A DNA stretch of 64,000 nucleotides from Chthoniobacteraceae bacterium. GTDB taxonomy: Bacteria > Verrucomicrobiota > Verrucomicrobiia > Chthoniobacterales > Chthoniobacteraceae. Of the stretch, positions 61,490-64,000 are shown piece by piece. How positions within the stretch are numbered: position 1 is the stretch's first letter; each line of letters begins with the position of its first letter. The notes under the pieces were generated by a model, which saw nothing but the letters and a program-made list of their open reading frames with translations, ran no database searches and was not told the origin of the DNA. The translations under genes and the position numbers were made by a program. The stretch spans positions 62,001 through 126,000 of the forward strand of contig JAQGOL010000025.1 in the NCBI GenBank assembly GCA_028293625.1, given 5' to 3'.

Positions 61490-63268
61490 ATGACAATCCC
61501 CACAAAGCCAGGAAACGACGAGGGAACCGTGGTTATCGTGGCCAACCGCGGCCCGCACGATTTTGTTTGGGAAGCGGGGCACTGGGTGGCCAAGCCTTCC
61601 ACGGGCGGACTCGTCAGCATGATCGAACCGCTGGCGCGCCAGCCCAACGTTGCCTGGTTTTGCTGCGTCTCGGAACCCCCAGGGAGCGAGGCCGACCGCG
61701 ACGCGCTTTATACTACCGCCAAGGATCAAATCGACCCGGACCTCAATGTCGTGCCGGTACCACTGCCGTCCGGTGTTTACAGAGATTATTACGGTGTCAT
61801 CAGCAACGAGATCCTCTGGATGCTTCATCACCATCTCGTGGGCCAGTTTGGATACGCCACGCTCGATGAAGAATCGCATCGCGCCTGGGACGCCTATCTT
61901 GAAGCCAACCGGCGCATGGCCGACGCCATTCTCGCCACGGAAATCCCGGTCCGGGCATTCCTCATCCAGGATTACCACCTCTACCCATTGGCCGCGATGT
62001 TGCGGCTGCATTTTCCGGAAACGCCAATCCTCCACTTTATCCACATCCCCTTTCCGGAACCTTCCACGCTCAAGCTTCTTCCCAAATCGTGGCGCAAGGC
62101 CCTTCTGGAAGGGCTGCTTGGCTCCGACGTCATTGGACTTCAAACCGCCGACGATGTGCGCTCGTTTCTCGCCTGCTGCGAGGAAATCCTTCGCATCCCG
62201 GTCGATGTGCATCTCGCCACGGTCACTCTCAGTTCGGGACGCAATGTCCGGGTCCGCGCGTTTCCGGCAAGCACCGACCCCGAGGCAATCCGTGCGTTGC
62301 AAGCCGGGGTTGAAGTCGACCTGGCCCGGAAACGGCTCGCCCCGCAGATGGAGGATCACACCATTATTCGTGTCGACCGCCTCGACCCGAGCAAAAACCA
62401 GATCATCGGTTTCAGCGCATTTGGCCGGTTGCTTGAACTCCATCCCGAATTCATTGGGCGGGTCCGTTTCCTTGCATTCCTGATTCCTTCGCGCACCGAT
62501 CTGACTGTCTATCGCGAATATCACGACGCCGTTTATCGTGAAATCGAGCGCATCAATTCCCGCTTTGTCCAGGCGTGTGGATTCAACCCCATCGAGGTTT
62601 TTTACACGAACGAACGCACCCAGGCTCTGGCCGCCATGGAATCGTGCGATGTGCTCCTGGTCAATTCCCGGCAAGATGGCATGAATCTCGTGGTCAAGGA
62701 ATGGGCATTGGTTTCCCGAAAACCGGGCGTCCTTGTGGTATCGGAAACCGCGGGCGTCGCATCGGCCACCGAGGAGGTTTCCCTCCAGATTTCCCCGCTC
62801 GACGTCGAAGGCACCGCCAAAGCTCTTGCCGAGGCGCTCCTCATGCCGCCGGACGCCCGCACGACCTGGCTTGAACAACTTCGCTCAGGGATTAAAAAAT
62901 GGACCGCGCGCGATTGGCTCGTGGCGCAGCTCCAGGAACTTGGCATCACCCTGCCTGAGCAAATAGCACGCGGCCCCCTTGATTTGGCGGATTCAAAAGG
63001 CGCCGTTGAATGGGAGCTCCAGGTCCTCAACAAGCGTGGTATTCATGCCCGGCCTGCGGCGACATTTGTGCAATGCGCCCGCGGTTTCCAGTGTGAGATC
63101 GAAATTGTCAGGGAGGGCGTCAGTTATTCAGCCAAGAGCATCCTCTCCGTGCTGACCGCCAATCTCGATTACGGCGCCGCCTTCACCCTGCGCGCTTCGG
63201 GTCCCGACGCCACGGCCGCCGCCGAACAGCTTCGCCAAGTCCTCGAAAGCTTCAAAAGCGAGGAGTAG
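61490..63268 (+). CDS. GT20 glycosyltransferase (TPS-like) fused to an HPr domain
   Basis: A 592-aa two-domain protein. Residues 10-480 are a GT20 enzyme like trehalose-6-phosphate or glucosylglycerol-phosphate synthase: VIVANRGPHDF, STGGLVSMIEPL, FLIQDYHLYPLAAMLRLHFPETPILHFIHIPFPEP, IRVDRLDPSKNQIIGFSAF and QDGMNLVVKEWALVSRKPGVLVVSETAG. Residues ~505-592 are a complete HPr domain: WELQVLNKRGIHARPAATFV carries His519 (HPr His15) and YSAKSILSVLTANLDYGAAF carries Ser550, exactly 31 residues later, the spacing of His15 and Ser46 in HPr. No trehalose phosphatase or PTS genes are nearby. It follows cysA by 33 bp. Confidence 0.88.
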   Translation: MTIPTKPGNDEGTVVIVANRGPHDFVWEAGHWVAKPSTGGLVSMIEPLARQPNVAWFCCVSEPPGSEADRDALYTTAKDQIDPDLNVVPVPLPSGVYRDYYGVISNEILWMLHHHLVGQFGYATLDEESHRAWDAYLEANRRMADAILATEIPVRAFLIQDYHLYPLAAMLRLHFPETPILHFIHIPFPEPSTLKLLPKSWRKALLEGLLGSDVIGLQTADDVRSFLACCEEILRIPVDVHLATVTLSSGRNVRVRAFPASTDPEAIRALQAGVEVDLARKRLAPQMEDHTIIRVDRLDPSKNQIIGFSAFGRLLELHPEFIGRVRFLAFLIPSRTDLTVYREYHDAVYREIERINSRFVQACGFNPIEVFYTNERTQALAAMESCDVLLVNSRQDGMNLVVKEWALVSRKPGVLVVSETAGVASATEEVSLQISPLDVEGTAKALAEALLMPPDARTTWLEQLRSGIKKWTARDWLVAQLQELGITLPEQIARGPLDLADSKGAVEWELQVLNKRGIHARPAATFVQCARGFQCEIEIVREGVSYSAKSILSVLTANLDYGAAFTLRASGPDATAAAEQLRQVLESFKSEE

Positions 63269-63274
63269 GAAGCC

Positions 63275-63628
63275 GTGTATAAAACGGTTTCATCCACGCC
63301 TGATGGCTTGGAACATGGCGGTCAATCTTTGGAGGAACGCGTCAAAGCCATCGAACAGCTTGCCGCACGCGCCAAAGAGTTGCCCGCACCGCTCCTCGAG
63401 GATTGGCTCCGTCCAACCGGTCATTCGCGTGAACGGCGCCGGGTTAAAAGGCCCAGCGTGCCTGCAACCAGCAGAATGGCGGCGGAAGGTTCGGGGACTG
63501 ATGAAAGGAGAACGGGTGTCCCGATGGCAGTCACGCCGGTTTTTGAACTCCCGATTTGTTTGGTGGCTCCATCCTCCTGCCACAATGCGGAGATTCGGCT
63601 TACACCAACGGTAAAGGTTGGCAGGTAG
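63275..63628 (+). CDS. Doubtful ORF after GT20-HPr
   Basis: A 117-aa frame with GTG start and a possible AGGAAG site overlapping the previous stop. The first ~45 residues (SLEERVKAIEQLAARAKELPAPLLEDWLRPTGHSRE) look protein-like; the rest overlaps the 3' part of the PEP-CTERM gene on the opposite strand and looks like a shadow. Confidence 0.2.
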   Translation: MYKTVSSTPDGLEHGGQSLEERVKAIEQLAARAKELPAPLLEDWLRPTGHSRERRRVKRPSVPATSRMAAEGSGTDERRTGVPMAVTPVFELPICLVAPSSCHNAEIRLTPTVKVGR

Positions 63629-64000
63629 AAGTTGGCGCTGATAGCTCCGGAGTCCGCGACGCTCGTGATCGTGAAGGTGGTAATTCCCAGGAAAAACTCG
63701 GTCCCATCCAGAATTGGAGTGCCGGTGGTGGTCACGGTGGAAGAACGCGCGGCGACATAACTCGTGCCGGGGAACGAGTTTGCCGGAGAGGCTGTCGTGG
63801 CCGAGGCGGAAGTACTGCCCAGGTCGAGGTCGCCATCGCCATCGAGGTCATGGGCTTGACCGGGCTGGGCGCCATTGCTGAAGACCGGATTTAAGCTGAC
63901 ATTATTGGCGAAATCGCCAAGCAACCCTCCGCTGGAAGTAAACAGGGAGAAGTAGAGAAGCTGGATCCCCTCGGCGGCCGTATTGCCCGAGGCGCCCGTC
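63421..64000 (-). CDS. PEP-CTERM sorting-domain protein (partial)
   Basis: The reading frame enters from the right edge, without a start, and ends at 63421 (193+ codons). The body is Ser/Thr/Ala-rich with DLDGDGDLDLGSTSAS. The C-terminus, VPEPSAAILLVAGTLGLLTRRRSRE, is a textbook PEP-CTERM signal: PEP motif, hydrophobic helix, then an Arg cluster. The protein is therefore exported and processed by an exosortase, probably ending in the extracellular matrix. The track's shorter version starts at a TTG inside this frame; the frame is open to the window edge. Confidence 0.85.
   Translation of the reverse strand, partial: TGASGNTAAEGIQLLYFSLFTSSGGLLGDFANNVSLNPVFSNGAQPGQAHDLDGDGDLDLGSTSASATTASPANSFPGTSYVAARSSTVTTTGTPILDGTEFFLGITTFTITSVADSGAISANFYLPTFTVGVSRISALWQEDGATKQIGSSKTGVTAIGTPVLLSSVPEPSAAILLVAGTLGLLTRRRSRE

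Noticed and set aside
61205-62878. 557-aa minus-strand ORF opposite the GT20-HPr gene
   Set aside because: Long only because of codon bias on the coding strand; the translation has no domain and overlaps a clear GT20 enzyme.

Overview
The window looks like a chromosomal segment of a verrucomicrobial (PVC superphylum) bacterium. It is GC-rich with short intergenic gaps. The main clues are two very large secreted 'PVC-type' heme-binding dehydrogenase/HEAT proteins, a PEP-CTERM protein at the right edge, and a circularly permuted ATP-grasp/alpha-E pair. I saw no phage, insertion sequence, CRISPR array, rRNA or plasmid functions. The genus cannot be fixed from the sequence alone.

Left part (1-18 kb). 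The SAM-cycle pair metK-ahcY lies divergent from an ArsR-type regulator fused to a methyltransferase, with a perfect palindrome between them. Next come a small lipoprotein, a Tat-exported aldo/keto reductase, an MFS exporter, a cNMP-binding/DUF1003 membrane protein and a flavoprotein. These are followed by a polar amino-acid ABC permease/ATPase pair without a binding protein, an RluE-like pseudouridine synthase, hrpB, a 50-aa DUF3309 protein absent from the ORF track, alpha-E + ATP-grasp + GNAT genes, and pilT.

Middle (18-46 kb). rppH is divergent from a run with a UbiA-like prenyltransferase, a UbiD decarboxylase and a 476-aa protein made of about fifteen 22-residue repeats. A PVC-type dehydrogenase is divergent from a serine hydrolase. 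A ~1490-aa hybrid histidine kinase follows. A three-gene minus-strand group encodes an M29-like protein, a stand-alone OvoA-C-type 4-mercaptohistidine methyltransferase and a TPMT-like methyltransferase. The operon folP-cdaA-(mini ybbR)-glmM-bioD links folate, c-di-AMP and cell-wall precursor synthesis. It contains an extensive out-of-frame overlap between cdaA and a 52-aa YbbR/CdaR-like membrane peptide. A sigma-54 promoter precedes a START-like protein gene that ends in a strong terminator. A class III aminotransferase, xylA, a ThuA-dehydrogenase-cytochrome fusion and tRNA-Pro(TGG), with its own promoter and terminator, complete this part.

Right part (46-64 kb). Small hypothetical proteins (one ExbD-like) are followed by a PAS/NarX-type kinase, lon, a Tat metallophosphoesterase and an NtrB/NtrC-type two-component pair. 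Divergent from the pair is a sulfate uptake/cysteine operon: sbp, cysK, an M14 carboxypeptidase, cysT, cysW and cysA. Only 33 bp after cysA lies a GT20 (trehalose-6-phosphate-synthase-like) glycosyltransferase with a complete C-terminal HPr domain, keeping both the phosphorylatable His and the Ser46-equivalent. The window ends inside a PEP-CTERM gene on the minus strand.

The most unusual items are the GT20-HPr fusion, the cdaA/mini-YbbR overlap at an A7 tract, the repeat protein coupled to ubiD, the split ovothiol-type methyltransferase cluster and the sigma-54-controlled START-like gene. All functional calls come from motif recognition by eye; no database search was run.
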